DNA of 28,529 bases from DATMFV01 sp964651005 (GTDB lineage: Bacteria > Verrucomicrobiota > Verrucomicrobiia > Chthoniobacterales > Chthoniobacteraceae). The stretch lies in assembly GCA_964651005.1 (NCBI GenBank), contig CAZYVL010000021.1, positions 1-28,529 on the forward strand, read 5' to 3'. The notes under the pieces are model-generated. The model did not search any database, was not told the DNA's origin, and saw only the letters and a program-made list of their open reading frames with translations. Every line of letters starts with the position of its first letter. Within the stretch, counting starts at the first letter, position 1. Positions 1-7,982 of this stretch are shown here, piece after piece. Both the position numbers and the translations under genes were made by a program.

Positions 1-1
1 G

Positions 2-622
2 CAAGCCCCACACACACCGCAAACGCAGCCAGAGCCGCAAGCGGCGGAGCGCCCGCTCGTCCTTGCCATCCCGCGCGGCGGCGTCCCCGTGGGCGCGGAG
101 ATCGCCCGGGAGCTTGGCGCGCCGCTCGAGGTCTGGCTGGCGCACAAGCTCGGCGCGCCGGGCAACCCGGAGTTTGCCATCGGCTCCGTCTCCGTTCACG
201 GGGAACGCTACCTCGACAAACCGGCGCTCGATCTCCTTGGCATTTCGCGCGCGTACGTGGAGGAGGAGACGAAGCGCCAGAACGCCGAGCTGGCCCGCCG
301 GATGCGGGCGTTCCACGGGGGCGACGACAAGCCGGTGGCGGTGCGCGGCAAGACCGTGGTGCTCACCGACGACGGCATCGCCACCGGGGCGACCGTCCTG
401 GCCGCTCTCGCCTCGTTGCGGCACGCGGGCGTGCGGAGATTGATCCTGGCGGTCCCGGTGGCCCCGCGCGAAATTCTCCCGCAGATCCGCGCGGCTGCCG
501 ACGAGGCGGTGATCTTGTACGCCCCGGAGGGCTTTGCTTCCGTCGGGCAGTTTTACGACCGCTTCGGGCAGGTGGCCGACGAGGAGGTCCTCCGGCTGCT
601 CTTGGCGGCTAGAGCGGTTTAA
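2..622 (+). CDS. Phosphoribosyltransferase family protein, 5' end outside the window
   Basis: The reading frame is open from the first bases of the window, so the true start lies upstream. A GTG at position 89 is internal, because family-typical sequence (LVLAIPRGGVPVGAEIA) begins before it. The PRPP-binding loop is clear as VVLTDDGIATGAT, with the paired acidic residues and the GATV turn of type I phosphoribosyltransferases. The N-terminal IPRGGVPVG and the HKLGAPGNPE segment match the stand-alone family often annotated as 'phosphoribosyltransferase' or fused to a dienelactone hydrolase. The substrate cannot be told from sequence; the protein should be cytoplasmic. It converges on the minus-strand nuclease gene, and its TAA stop lies inside the left arm of a 13-bp inverted repeat. 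The family is confident, the precise reaction unknown. Confidence 0.85.
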   Translation, partial: QAPHTPQTQPEPQAAERPLVLAIPRGGVPVGAEIARELGAPLEVWLAHKLGAPGNPEFAIGSVSVHGERYLDKPALDLLGISRAYVEEETKRQNAELARRMRAFHGGDDKPVAVRGKTVVLTDDGIATGATVLAALASLRHAGVRRLILAVPVAPREILPQIRAAADEAVILYAPEGFASVGQFYDRFGQVADEEVLRLLLAARAV

Positions 623-779
623 CCAATTCTATAGCCGCTTCTTTGCGGCGGCGAGGGCCGTTGCACAGCCGCTCAAGCTGCGGGCAGTATTGAAAATACA
701 GCCGCTCCGCTTGAATGGCCGCGCACCAACCCTCGGCGCTCGCAAACTAAACGGCCATCCTTTTGTTTAAACCGTTCTA
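610..779. repeat. 170-bp spacer bounded by 13-bp imperfect inverted repeats
   Basis: The left end (610-622, tagagcggtttaa) and the reverse complement of the right end (767-779, tagaacggtttaa) match at 12 of 13 positions. The TAA of the phosphoribosyltransferase lies in the left arm and the TAG of the minus-strand nuclease in the right arm. The interior holds further small hairpins, for example gccgc/gcggc around 633-650 and gtatt/aatac near 688-702, and no convincing gene. It could be a MITE/REP-type element or a large bidirectional terminator structure between convergent genes. No flanking target duplication was identified. Confidence 0.5.
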
Positions 780-2156
780 AATCTCGATCGTCTCCCCCGG
801 CGGGGGGATGAGGATCTCGCTCCCGGGGAGGTCGGCGCTCAAGGTCTGGCGGAACCACTCCATCGCGGCGGGGTCCCCGTGGACGAGGACGATTTTCTTG
901 GGCGCGGTGCGGTTGACCCAGGCGCGGATGCTTTCCCGCGTGGCGTGCGCGCTCAGGTTGAAGCTTTGGACCTCGCACTCCAGGGGGAGCGCGGTGGCGC
1001 CGGGCGTGAGCTGCACGAGATCGCCGCGCGAGGCAGCGCGGATGTGGCCGCCGGGAGAGTTCGGGTCGGCGTACCCGATGAAAAAGAGGTGGTGGACCGG
1101 GTTGGCAAGCATCCGCTCGCCAAGGACGTAGGAGAGGGTTTTTTCCGTCATCATCCCGCTCGTCAGGGCGTAGATGCGGCCCCGTTTGAGGGGGAGATCG
1201 TCGATCTCCCGCCCCCCGACGACAAACGGCGAGAGGGAATCGAAGAGTTGCAGTTCCGGCTGAAGCCGGGGCCAATGCCCGGCGTGGCGGTCGTAGATTT
1301 CCGTCAGCTTCGAGCTGAGGCCGCCGATGTAGAGCGGAAAGCCGCGCGGGATCAGGCGCTGCTCCTGGAACCGGTGGAGGAGCGCGAGCAGCTCCTGGGT
1401 CTTTCCAAGGGCGAAAACGGGGATGAGGATCGTCCCGCCCGATTCGAACGCCGCCGCCAGCGCGTCGGCCAAACGCTGCTCCTCGGTCGCGCGGGTTTCG
1501 CCATCGGGCCGGGGAGAGTCGCCCCGGGTGGTCTCGATGATCGCCACATCGAGCGGCCCTTCCGGGAAGCTGGCGCCCCGGCTCAGCGTCTGGTCCTCGA
1601 AGTTCACATCCCCGGTGTAGAAGACGCTCCGGCCCTCTCCGCGCAGGAGCATCCCCGTGGAGCCGAGGAGATGCCCGGCGTCGAAGAACTCGAACCCCGG
1701 TTCCGCCTCCTCGTTGGCGCCGAGCCGTTCGCCCTCGAAGTTCCAGCGTTGCCCCAGCGGCGTCGGTTGCAGGCGGCGGACGGTCATGTCCGCCTCCCGG
1801 TGCGTGAAAAGCGGGTAGCAGGAGATCCCCCGGTCCTCGCGCAGCCGCAGCATGACGTTGACGGAGTTATGCAGCATCACATCGGTGATCTGCCGCGTCG
1901 GTTCGCTGGCGAAGATCCGCGCGTTCGGCTGCCGACGCGCCAGCACGGGGAGGGAGCCGATGTGGTCCTGGTGCGCGTGCGAGAGCAGGATGGCGTCCAC
2001 GGACCCGTCGGGCAGCGAGCCGAAGTCAGGGAGCGCGTCGAGCCCCTCCTGGGTCGGGTGCAGGCCGCTATCGAGGACGATTCTCTTGCCGCCGAGGTCG
2101 AGGGCGTAACAGTTTGCGCCGATCTCGTTCCGGCGGGTGAGGTTCAGAAATCGCAT
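777..2156 (-). CDS. Beta-CASP metallo-beta-lactamase-fold RNA-processing exonuclease-like protein
   Basis: This is a 459-residue cytoplasmic protein. The metal site HAHQDH is at residues 60-65 (HxHxDH), followed by the later fold ligands in DAGHLLGST and YTGDVNF. The beta-CASP features that mark nucleic-acid-acting members (CPSF73/YSH1-like, RNase J relatives) are present: IIETTRGD, the motif around FNLSAHA, and the C-terminal VLVHGD. The family hydrolyses RNA phosphodiester bonds, so RNA maturation or decay is the likely role. The ATG at 2156 was chosen because homology begins with the first strand (RFLNLTRRNE); the frame stays open for some 590 further codons upstream, but that part is the antisense shadow of the solute-binding gene. 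It is divergent from that gene, with about 150 bp between them. The natural substrate is unknown. Confidence 0.85.
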   Translation of the reverse strand: MRFLNLTRRNEIGANCYALDLGGKRIVLDSGLHPTQEGLDALPDFGSLPDGSVDAILLSHAHQDHIGSLPVLARRQPNARIFASEPTRQITDVMLHNSVNVMLRLREDRGISCYPLFTHREADMTVRRLQPTPLGQRWNFEGERLGANEEAEPGFEFFDAGHLLGSTGMLLRGEGRSVFYTGDVNFEDQTLSRGASFPEGPLDVAIIETTRGDSPRPDGETRATEEQRLADALAAAFESGGTILIPVFALGKTQELLALLHRFQEQRLIPRGFPLYIGGLSSKLTEIYDRHAGHWPRLQPELQLFDSLSPFVVGGREIDDLPLKRGRIYALTSGMMTEKTLSYVLGERMLANPVHHLFFIGYADPNSPGGHIRAASRGDLVQLTPGATALPLECEVQSFNLSAHATRESIRAWVNRTAPKKIVLVHGDPAAMEWFRQTLSADLPGSEILIPPPGETIEI

Positions 2157-2309
2157 GAAAATCGCATGAAGAAAGGGGAAACGCTGCCCGCATTCCGGCG
2201 CTTTTGCAACCGTCGGGGCGGAGCGGGGAGCGCAGAGAGGTTGGATGCCCGAGCGGGCGGGCGCAATCTTTCTTTGCCCCGACGCCGCCTCCCGGCATGA
2301 TGCCGCGCG

Positions 2310-3950
2310 ATGCAGCCGATCTCCAAAAGCAGCCTCTGGGTCGTTCTCGCACTGGCGGGGGTGATCCTGCTGCCGGTCCTGCTGCGGCCCGTGGGAACGC
2401 GGCAGGCCGCCGGGAAAGCGAAGGAAGGGGACGAGACGCTCGTGATCGTCACGCCGCACAACGAGGCGACGCGGTATGAGTTCACCCGGGCCTTCGCCGC
2501 GTGGCACCGGGCGCGCACGGGCCGGAGCGTCTCCCTCGACTGGCGCACCCCGGGCGGCGCGAGCGACATCGCGCGGTATATCGCTTCGGAATACCTCGGG
2601 GCGTTCCGGCTCCACTGGGAGCGGACGCTCGGGCGGCCGTGGAGCGCGGAGGTGGGGGCCGCCTTTGATAATCCCCACGTCCAGCCCGGCACGCAGACAC
2701 CCGCCGCCCGGGCGCGCAAGGCGTTCCTGGAGTCGGAGGTCGGCTGCGGGGTCGATCTTTATTTCGGCGGCGGGAGCTACGATCTCATCCAGCAGGCCAA
2801 CGCCGGGCGGCTCGTCGATTGCGGCATCATCGCGGCGCACCCGGAGTTGTTCCAGGGGCAGGGGGCGATCCCGCAGAGCTTTGGCGGCGAGCCGCTTTAC
2901 GATCCCGAGGGGCGCTGGGTCGGGGCGGCGCTTTCGGCCTTTGGCCTTTGCTATAACACCGACGCGCTGGCGCGGCTCGGCATCGGGCGCGTTCCCGCCC
3001 GCTGGAGCGATCTGGCCGATCCCCGGCTCTTCGGCCAGACGGCGCTCTCCGATCCGACCCAGAGCGGCTCCGCCGCCAAGGCGTTCGAAATGCTCATCCA
3101 GCAGCAGATGGCCGAGGCGGTGGCCACAGCCGGCCACGGACGCGCCGATCAGGACCAGAAAGCGCTCGCGGAGGGGTGGGCGCGGGGGCTGCGGCTCATC
3201 CGCCGCATCGCGGGGAATGCCCGGTATTTTACGGACGCGGCTTCCAAGGTGCCGTGGGATGTCGAGGCGGGCAACGCGGCGGCGGGCATGGCGATCGACT
3301 TCTATGGCCGCACCCAGAGCGAGGCGGTCCGGCGGGCTGACGGCAGTTCGCGCATGGCCTACGTCACTCCGGCAGGCGGCTCCTCCTTCGGCGCGGACCC
3401 GATCGGGGTGCTTCGCGGCGCGCCCTCCCCGGCGCTGGCCCGCGAGTTTGTGGAGTTCGTCCTCTCCCCGGAGGGGCAGAAGCTCTGGAACTGGAAACGG
3501 GGCGCGCCCGGCGGCCCCGAACGGTACGCGCTCCGGCGGCTGCCGATCTTGCCGGAACTCTACGCGGCGGAGTACGCCCCGTTGCGCTCCGATCCCGAGG
3601 TCGATCCATACGCGCAAACCGGCTTTGTCTATCACCCCGAGTGGACGGGGCGGCTCTTCCGGCCCATCGGCTTTCTCATCGCCGCGAGCTGCATCGACGC
3701 GCACGAGGAACTGCGGGAAGCGTGGGGGGCGCTGATCGAGGCCGGGTTCCCGCCGGAGGCGGTGGCGCGCTTCGACGCCCTCGACGGCGCGGACTACCAG
3801 GCGGCGCTCGATGTGGTCCGGCCCGCCCTGGCCTCTCCCGGGAAGATCGACCAGGTGCGGCTCGCCCGGACGCTCTGCGAACGCTTCCGGCGGCAATACC
3901 GCGAAGCCGCCGCGCTCGCCAGATCCGCCCATCCCAAAGGCAAGCAGTGA
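2310..3950 (+). CDS. Extracellular solute-binding protein (ABC-type, iron/AfuA-like fold)
   Basis: The 546-residue protein starts with an uncleaved-looking hydrophobic segment (about residues 8-25), which places it in the periplasm or anchors it to the inner membrane. The mature part opens with LVIVTPHNEATRYEF, typical of the periplasmic binding proteins related to Fe(III)/thiamine/polyamine binders. Later blocks such as DLYFGGGSYDL, FGLCYNTDAL, LADPRLFGQ and FVEFVLSPEGQ follow the same family order. It is longer than the usual 330-400 residues because of a C-terminal extension of roughly 130 residues beyond the binding fold. No permease or ATPase gene adjoins it: the next genes are ribosomal L21 and L27. 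It is therefore an orphan binding component or has its partners elsewhere. Ligand unknown. Confidence 0.8.
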   Translation: MQPISKSSLWVVLALAGVILLPVLLRPVGTRQAAGKAKEGDETLVIVTPHNEATRYEFTRAFAAWHRARTGRSVSLDWRTPGGASDIARYIASEYLGAFRLHWERTLGRPWSAEVGAAFDNPHVQPGTQTPAARARKAFLESEVGCGVDLYFGGGSYDLIQQANAGRLVDCGIIAAHPELFQGQGAIPQSFGGEPLYDPEGRWVGAALSAFGLCYNTDALARLGIGRVPARWSDLADPRLFGQTALSDPTQSGSAAKAFEMLIQQQMAEAVATAGHGRADQDQKALAEGWARGLRLIRRIAGNARYFTDAASKVPWDVEAGNAAAGMAIDFYGRTQSEAVRRADGSSRMAYVTPAGGSSFGADPIGVLRGAPSPALAREFVEFVLSPEGQKLWNWKRGAPGGPERYALRRLPILPELYAAEYAPLRSDPEVDPYAQTGFVYHPEWTGRLFRPIGFLIAASCIDAHEELREAWGALIEAGFPPEAVARFDALDGADYQAALDVVRPALASPGKIDQVRLARTLCERFRRQYREAAALARSAHPKGKQ

Positions 3951-4032
3951 GGGTGCCCGGATTTTTCCGAGAAAGCCCTTGTCAACGCCCCGGGGGTGTG
4001 GCAGCTTTGCCGCCTTTCTTTTCGAGACGTTT

Positions 4033-4347
4033 ATGGCTTACGCAATTATCAAAACAGGCGGCAAACAGTACAAGGTCGCCGCGGGCGACGTGATTCTGGT
4101 TGAAAAACTCGAAGCGCAGCCCGGCACTGAAACCCGCTTTTCCGATGTCCTCTTCTTCGCGGAAGGGGACACAATCAAGTCCGAAGCCGCCGCGCTCCAG
4201 GGGGCGACAGTCAAGGGCGAGGTGCTCGAGCAGACCAAGGGCGACAAGGTGATCGCGTTCAAATACCGCCGCCGCAAGGGGTATCACCGCACGGTCGGGC
4301 ATCGCCAGAAACTCACGAAGGTGAAGATCACGGCGATCCAGGCCTGA
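4033..4347 (+). CDS. rplU: 50S ribosomal protein L21
   Basis: This 104-residue protein has the full L21 pattern: MAYAIIKTGGKQYKV at the start, a central beta domain, and the conserved C-terminal KYRRRKGYHRTVGHRQ segment that contacts 23S rRNA. The ATG at 4033 was selected because L21 begins with this block; the longer open frame upstream overlaps the solute-binding gene. No strong Shine-Dalgarno precedes the start. A weak promoter-like TTGTCA at 3979-3984 lies in the short gap after the solute-binding gene, but no good -10 follows. rpmA comes 55 bp downstream, the standard L21-L27 pairing of bacteria. The protein is a structural part of the large subunit. Confidence 0.98.
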   Translation: MAYAIIKTGGKQYKVAAGDVILVEKLEAQPGTETRFSDVLFFAEGDTIKSEAAALQGATVKGEVLEQTKGDKVIAFKYRRRKGYHRTVGHRQKLTKVKITAIQA

Positions 4348-4402
4348 TCCCCCGGGATCGGCACACCCCGCATTTTCGTCTTTTTCAGAACAGCATCGTT
4401 TT

Positions 4403-4660
4403 ATGGCTCATAAAAAAGGTCAGGGCAGCGTCAAGAACGGCCGCGACAGCGTTAGCAAGCGTCTCGGCGTGAAGAAATTCGGCAGCCAGTCGGTCATTGC
4501 CGGGAACATCATCATCCGCCAGCGGGGCACCAAGTTTGTGCCTGGGCGCAATGTCGGCCTCGGGAGGGATTACACCATCTTCGCGCTGGTGGACGGGACC
4601 GTCCGCTTCGACCGCGAAGGCCGCCGGGTCAACGTTGACCCGGTTGCGGTGAGCGCGTAA
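4403..4660 (+). CDS. rpmA: 50S ribosomal protein L27
   Basis: The 85-residue sequence matches L27 along its whole length: MAHKKGQGSVKNGRDS, then IIIRQRGTKFVPGRNVG and FALVDGTVRF. The N-terminus begins directly with the tail that reaches the peptidyl-transferase centre, without the cleavable extension known from Firmicutes. The usual GG in the KKGGGS stretch is replaced by GQG, and VKNGRDSVSKRLGVKKFG resembles Verrucomicrobiota/Planctomycetota-type L27 more than the proteobacterial form; this is recalled rather than computed. It forms an operon with rplU and is followed by a rho-independent terminator. No clear Shine-Dalgarno is visible upstream of the ATG. Confidence 0.98.
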   Translation: MAHKKGQGSVKNGRDSVSKRLGVKKFGSQSVIAGNIIIRQRGTKFVPGRNVGLGRDYTIFALVDGTVRFDREGRRVNVDPVAVSA

Positions 4661-4704
4661 AACGCGCGGAATTCCAAAAACCGGTATTCCGGTATTCTTT
4701 TGCG

Positions 4705-4736
4705 AAAATGCCCCGGAACTCCGGGGCATTTTTTTT
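4705..4736. terminator. Rho-independent terminator, probably bidirectional
   Basis: A perfect stem (aaaatgccccgg at 4705-4716 pairing with ccggggcatttt at 4721-4732) has an AACT loop and runs into eight T residues at 4729-4736. It ends the rplU-rpmA operon. The complementary strand also gives a stem followed by TTTT, so it can serve the converging glycosyltransferase gene whose stop is at 4759. Two tandem copies of an 8-bp ccggtatt unit lie just upstream (4681-4697). Confidence 0.93.
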
Positions 4737-4758
4737 GCCCGGCCCGGCAGGTGCGCTT

Positions 4759-5946
4759 CTATGCCTCCCGGATCGCCTTGGCGAGCATCTCCAGATGCTT
4801 GGGGATGGTGAAGCGGTTCAGATAGGCGGCGCGCATCGTTTCGGAAAGATCGAGCACGGGGAGAGTCCCGAGAAGCTCGGCCACTTTTTCGGGCGAGCGC
4901 GGGGGGGCATAGCCGCAATACCCCTCCGGGAGAAGCTCCGGGATGGCGCGCCACGGCGTGGTGAGCACGGGCATCCCGAAGGACATCGCCTCCAGAATGA
5001 CCAGGCCGAAGCTCTCCGCGTAGTAATACGTCGGGAAGCAGAAGCAGTCGCTCTCCTCGAAAAGCCGAATTTTCTCCGCTCCCGCCGCGAAGCCGACGTA
5101 GGTGACGCAATCGGCCAGATCAGGCCGGGCGATCCGTTCGCGGAACGCGCGCTCCTCTTCCGCGTCCAGAAACGCCCCGGCCACCGTCAGGCTGGCGCGG
5201 AGCCGTGGTTTCGCCGCGTGATAAAGGGCTAGCCCCTCCAGCGCGTCGAAGACCCCTTTCTCCCGCGTGCAGTGCGCCAGGAAGAGCAGCCGGTAGACCG
5301 GCTCGGCGCCGCCTTCCCTGTCGCCGCCCTCCAGCCAGCGGCGGCGAGCGCGCAGCCGTTCCTGGCGCTGCGGGAGCAGCCGCGTGGCAAAGTCGGGGCA
5401 CGGGTCGGGAATCCCGTTGGGGACGATCTTCATCTGGCTGGGGTGAAACCAGAGGCCGTCGCGAATCCCCGTGCTCGCCAGCGCCATCGAGAGGTGCGCG
5501 CCCTCCAGGAGCCGCGTCGTCAGCCATCGTTCCATCCACCAACCGTGCTCGGAGAGCCAGTCTCCCAGCCCGGTTGCGTGCCAGTGCAGGATGGATTTTT
5601 TGAAAAACGGGCGGCAGAGCAGGAGCACGAGCCAGTCGCGGTAGAGGGCGGCGCGCTTGCCCGGGGCGGGGACGTAGTAGAACGTCTTGACCCCGTGCCG
5701 GAACCGGCACCAGACCGCTTCCAGGCAGTAGCCGAGTAGCTTCCGCAGCTTGCCAGGCCGCATCGCCCCGATGTCTTCCATGCCGGTGGAGATGCGGCAG
5801 TTGACGTGGTAACAGGCGACTGCGTACGCGGCCTCGGCGGCTCCGCCCTGGCGGACATCCCCGCCGAAGCCCTCCAGCATCAGTTTGACCATGTAGCTCT
5901 GGCCGTGATGAGGCGGCGGCGTGTGCGCGAAGACAAGGAGCTTCAC
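4759..5946 (-). CDS. Glycosyltransferase family 4 (GT-B fold)
   Basis: The 395-residue product fits GT4 retaining glycosyltransferases. The N-terminal Rossmann strand with the acceptor-side glycine loop is VKLLVFAHTPPPHHGQSYM. The hinge region contains VPNGIPDP (about 175-182), the second Rossmann domain begins with LLFLAHCTREKG (about 220-231), and the nucleotide-sugar EX7E motif is E311-E319 in ESFGLVILEAM. Such enzymes build exopolysaccharide or lipopolysaccharide chains at the cytoplasmic face of the inner membrane. The GTG at 5946 was chosen because the fold starts there and GGGGA lies about ten bases upstream. The frame stays open to a TTG at 6189, adding about 81 low-complexity residues. 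A divergent GT2 gene supports a surface-glycan role. Donor and acceptor are unknown. Confidence 0.88.
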   Translation of the reverse strand: MKLLVFAHTPPPHHGQSYMVKLMLEGFGGDVRQGGAAEAAYAVACYHVNCRISTGMEDIGAMRPGKLRKLLGYCLEAVWCRFRHGVKTFYYVPAPGKRAALYRDWLVLLLCRPFFKKSILHWHATGLGDWLSEHGWWMERWLTTRLLEGAHLSMALASTGIRDGLWFHPSQMKIVPNGIPDPCPDFATRLLPQRQERLRARRRWLEGGDREGGAEPVYRLLFLAHCTREKGVFDALEGLALYHAAKPRLRASLTVAGAFLDAEEERAFRERIARPDLADCVTYVGFAAGAEKIRLFEESDCFCFPTYYYAESFGLVILEAMSFGMPVLTTPWRAIPELLPEGYCGYAPPRSPEKVAELLGTLPVLDLSETMRAAYLNRFTIPKHLEMLAKAIREA

Positions 5947-6308
5947 CGGCGCGTTCCCCGGCGAAAGGCGCGAGGCATCGGAGGGCGAGGGGGCGTCGAG
6001 GTTTCGGGCTGGGGCGGCGGAAGCGTTCACGGGTTCGAGGCGGCGTCCCGGGAAAAAATTTTTGAAGGAGGGTTCCAGGGGAGACGACGACGGCACTATA
6101 GGCTCCCGGTTGGCGGCTTCAAGAAAACGCTGATCCTGTGTTGGCGGGGCGCGGTTGCGAAAACTTGCCGTGAGGGCGTTGCCGGGCAAGGCTTTCCTGG
6201 GGGGAGGGGCGCGATTCCCCTCGCGCGCATTTGGGAATTCACGATAATGCCTTTCCCCTTTCCCGCGCTCGCGCCGTCAGCGCGCCCGGTTGTCACCATG
6301 TTGTCACC
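5947..6308. other. Divergent intergenic region between two glycosyltransferase genes
   Basis: This 362-bp stretch separates the minus-strand GT4 gene from the plus-strand GT2 gene. Part of it (up to 6189) is open in the GT4 frame and could encode an N-terminal extension if a TTG start is used. That extension is rich in Ala, Pro, Ser and Arg and shows no domain. The rest should carry both promoters; a GATAAT hexamer near 6243-6248 could be a plus-strand -10, but no well-spaced -35 is obvious. An 11-bp tandem duplication ends it. Confidence 0.4.
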
Positions 6309-6310
6309 AT
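6289..6310 (+). repeat. 11-bp tandem duplication at the GT2 start
   Basis: The unit gttgtcaccat occurs twice back to back (6289-6299 and 6300-6310). The second copy supplies the AT of the GT2 start codon. The first creates an out-of-frame ATG at 6298 that opens a four-codon reading frame ending in TGA at 6310-6312, overlapping the real ATG as ATGA. Confidence 0.9.
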
Positions 6311-7145
6311 GAAATTTTCCATCCTCACCGCCAGCTTCCGGCAGCTTGGCTGGCTCAAGCGCGCGATCCGTTCCGTCGCCGATCAGGAAGGGGTGGAGAC
6401 GGAGCATCTCGTGCAGGATGGCGATTCGGGGTTCGAGCTGGAACACTGGGTACGCTGGGAAACCGACGCCCGGCTCATGGTCCTGCCCGATCGGGGGATG
6501 TACGAGGCGCTCAACCGGGCGATGACGCGCGTGAGCGGAGAGGTTTTCGCGATCCTCAACTGCGATGAGCAGTACCTCCCCGGGACGCTGGAGCGGGTGC
6601 GGCAGGAGTTCGAGGCGCACCCGGAGGCGGATCTTGTCGTGGGCGACTGCCTGCTTGTGGACGAAGCTTGCGACCTGCTCGCTTTCCGCCGCTCCACGCC
6701 GCTGCGCCCCTCCATGATTCTCACCGACCATCTCTACGACTTCACCTGCGCGCTCTTCTTCCGTCGCCGCCTGCTGGAGCGGGGCATCCGGTTCGACCCC
6801 GCATACCGGGCGGCGGGGGATGCCGACTGGATGGCGCGGCTGCTCCGGACGGGGGTGCGCATCCGCTATGTGCGGCGCTATTTATCCACGTTTACCATCC
6901 TCGCCGATAACCAGAGCCTGCGCGCCGAACCGGAGCCGGAGCGTCGCCGCCTGCGCGCGATCACGCCCCGCTGGGCGCTGGCCGCCGCGCCGGTGTTGCG
7001 CTGCTGGCGGCACGCGGAGAAATTCCTGGCGGGCGGCTATTCCAGCGGGCCGATTGAATACGCCATCTACCCCTCGGCGGAAGCCCCCTGCCGCGCCCAT
7101 TTCCGCTGCGAAAAGCCGGGGCACCGGCATCCGTGGGCGCGTTGA
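6309..7145 (+). CDS. Glycosyltransferase family 2 (GT-A fold)
   Basis: The 278-residue protein begins with the GT2 nucleotide-binding strand FSILTASFRQLGWLKRAIRSV. It continues with the acidic QDGDSGFE (about 37-43), a metal-binding LNCDE at about 83-87 in place of the more usual LNSDD, and GDADWMARLL (about 170-179) in the acceptor/catalytic region. This resembles the WcaA/family-2 enzymes that extend exopolysaccharides or O-antigens and act at the inner face of the plasma membrane. The ATG at 6309 starts exactly at the first strand. The secreted TPR gene follows 21 bp later and is probably co-transcribed. The GT4 gene on the other strand makes this a small glycan locus. Sugar specificity cannot be read from sequence. 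Confidence 0.88.
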   Translation: MKFSILTASFRQLGWLKRAIRSVADQEGVETEHLVQDGDSGFELEHWVRWETDARLMVLPDRGMYEALNRAMTRVSGEVFAILNCDEQYLPGTLERVRQEFEAHPEADLVVGDCLLVDEACDLLAFRRSTPLRPSMILTDHLYDFTCALFFRRRLLERGIRFDPAYRAAGDADWMARLLRTGVRIRYVRRYLSTFTILADNQSLRAEPEPERRRLRAITPRWALAAAPVLRCWRHAEKFLAGGYSSGPIEYAIYPSAEAPCRAHFRCEKPGHRHPWAR

Positions 7146-7166
7146 GCTTGATTCCATTGCCTTCCC

Positions 7167-7982
7167 GTGACTCTTCGAAACTTGCTTCTTTTCCTCGCTC
7201 CGTTTCTCGTTTTTAGCGCGGCGCGCCTCCACGCCCTGGAGGTGCCGTCCCGTGCCGCCACCGCCACTCCTCCAATGGAGGAGGGGAGCTTCGCCGCATG
7301 GATGGCCAAGGGGAACGCCTTCGACGCGCAAGGCCAGAGCCAGCGCGCCATTATCTGCTACTGCGAGGCGGAAAGGCTGCGGCCACGCGACGCGGAGCTG
7401 CTCTGCCGGATCAGCAAGCAGTACCACGACGCAATGGCCGATACGCCGGTTAAGGAAGAGCGGCGGGTGCTCTGTCGGCATGCGCTCGATTACGCCCGGC
7501 GCGCCGCCGCGCTCGACCCGAAGAGCACGATGGCGGAAACGCTCGTCGCCGTCTGCTACGGGAGTCTGGTCCGGCTCGTCGATCCCCGCACCCGCATCCG
7601 CTATTCCAAGGAAGTCGAATCCCACGCCCGGCGGGCGCTCCAGCTCGACCCCGGCAACGACCTCGCCTGCTATGTCCTGGGAGCGTGGAACCTGGAACTG
7701 GCGAACCTATCGGTTTTTCAGCGTCATCTGGCGAAGTGGATTTACGGCGGGCTTCCCGCCGCGAGCAACGAGGAGGCCGAGCGTTACCTCCGGAAAGCGA
7801 TCAAGATCAACCCCTCCCGGCCCGCCTATTATTCGGAACTCGGAAGAGTTTGCGCCGCCACGGGCCGCGACAAGGAGGCGCTCACCCTCTTGCACAAGGC
7901 GCTCGCCATGCCCGACCGGGGGAAGGACGACCCGGACCTGGAAATCCGCGTGGCCAAGGCATTGAAAAAGCTCGGGGAGTAA
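7167..7982 (+). CDS. Secreted tetratricopeptide-repeat protein
   Basis: The start is GTG. The N-terminal 24 or so residues form a signal peptide (LLLFLAPFLVFSAARLHA), so the 271-residue protein is exported. Helical pairs with TPR spacing follow: one around GNAFDAQGQSQRAIICYCEAERLRP, one at ALDYARRAAALDPKS, one at ESHARRALQLDPGN, one at EAERYLRKAIKINPSR, and one at ALTLLHKALAMPD. The long insert between the third and fourth repeats, with LAKWIYGGLP, recalls the RMDN-like TPR proteins. TPR domains bind other proteins, so a scaffold role in the periplasm is likely. It follows the GT2 gene by 21 bp and converges on the hydrolase gene. Confidence 0.75.
   Translation: MTLRNLLLFLAPFLVFSAARLHALEVPSRAATATPPMEEGSFAAWMAKGNAFDAQGQSQRAIICYCEAERLRPRDAELLCRISKQYHDAMADTPVKEERRVLCRHALDYARRAAALDPKSTMAETLVAVCYGSLVRLVDPRTRIRYSKEVESHARRALQLDPGNDLACYVLGAWNLELANLSVFQRHLAKWIYGGLPAASNEEAERYLRKAIKINPSRPAYYSELGRVCAATGRDKEALTLLHKALAMPDRGKDDPDLEIRVAKALKKLGE

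Noticed and set aside
2157..3932. Long minus-strand open frame of about 590 codons continuous with the beta-CASP nuclease
   Set aside because: It is antisense to the solute-binding gene, has only low-complexity Arg/Pro/Gly-rich sequence, and homology starts only at 2156.
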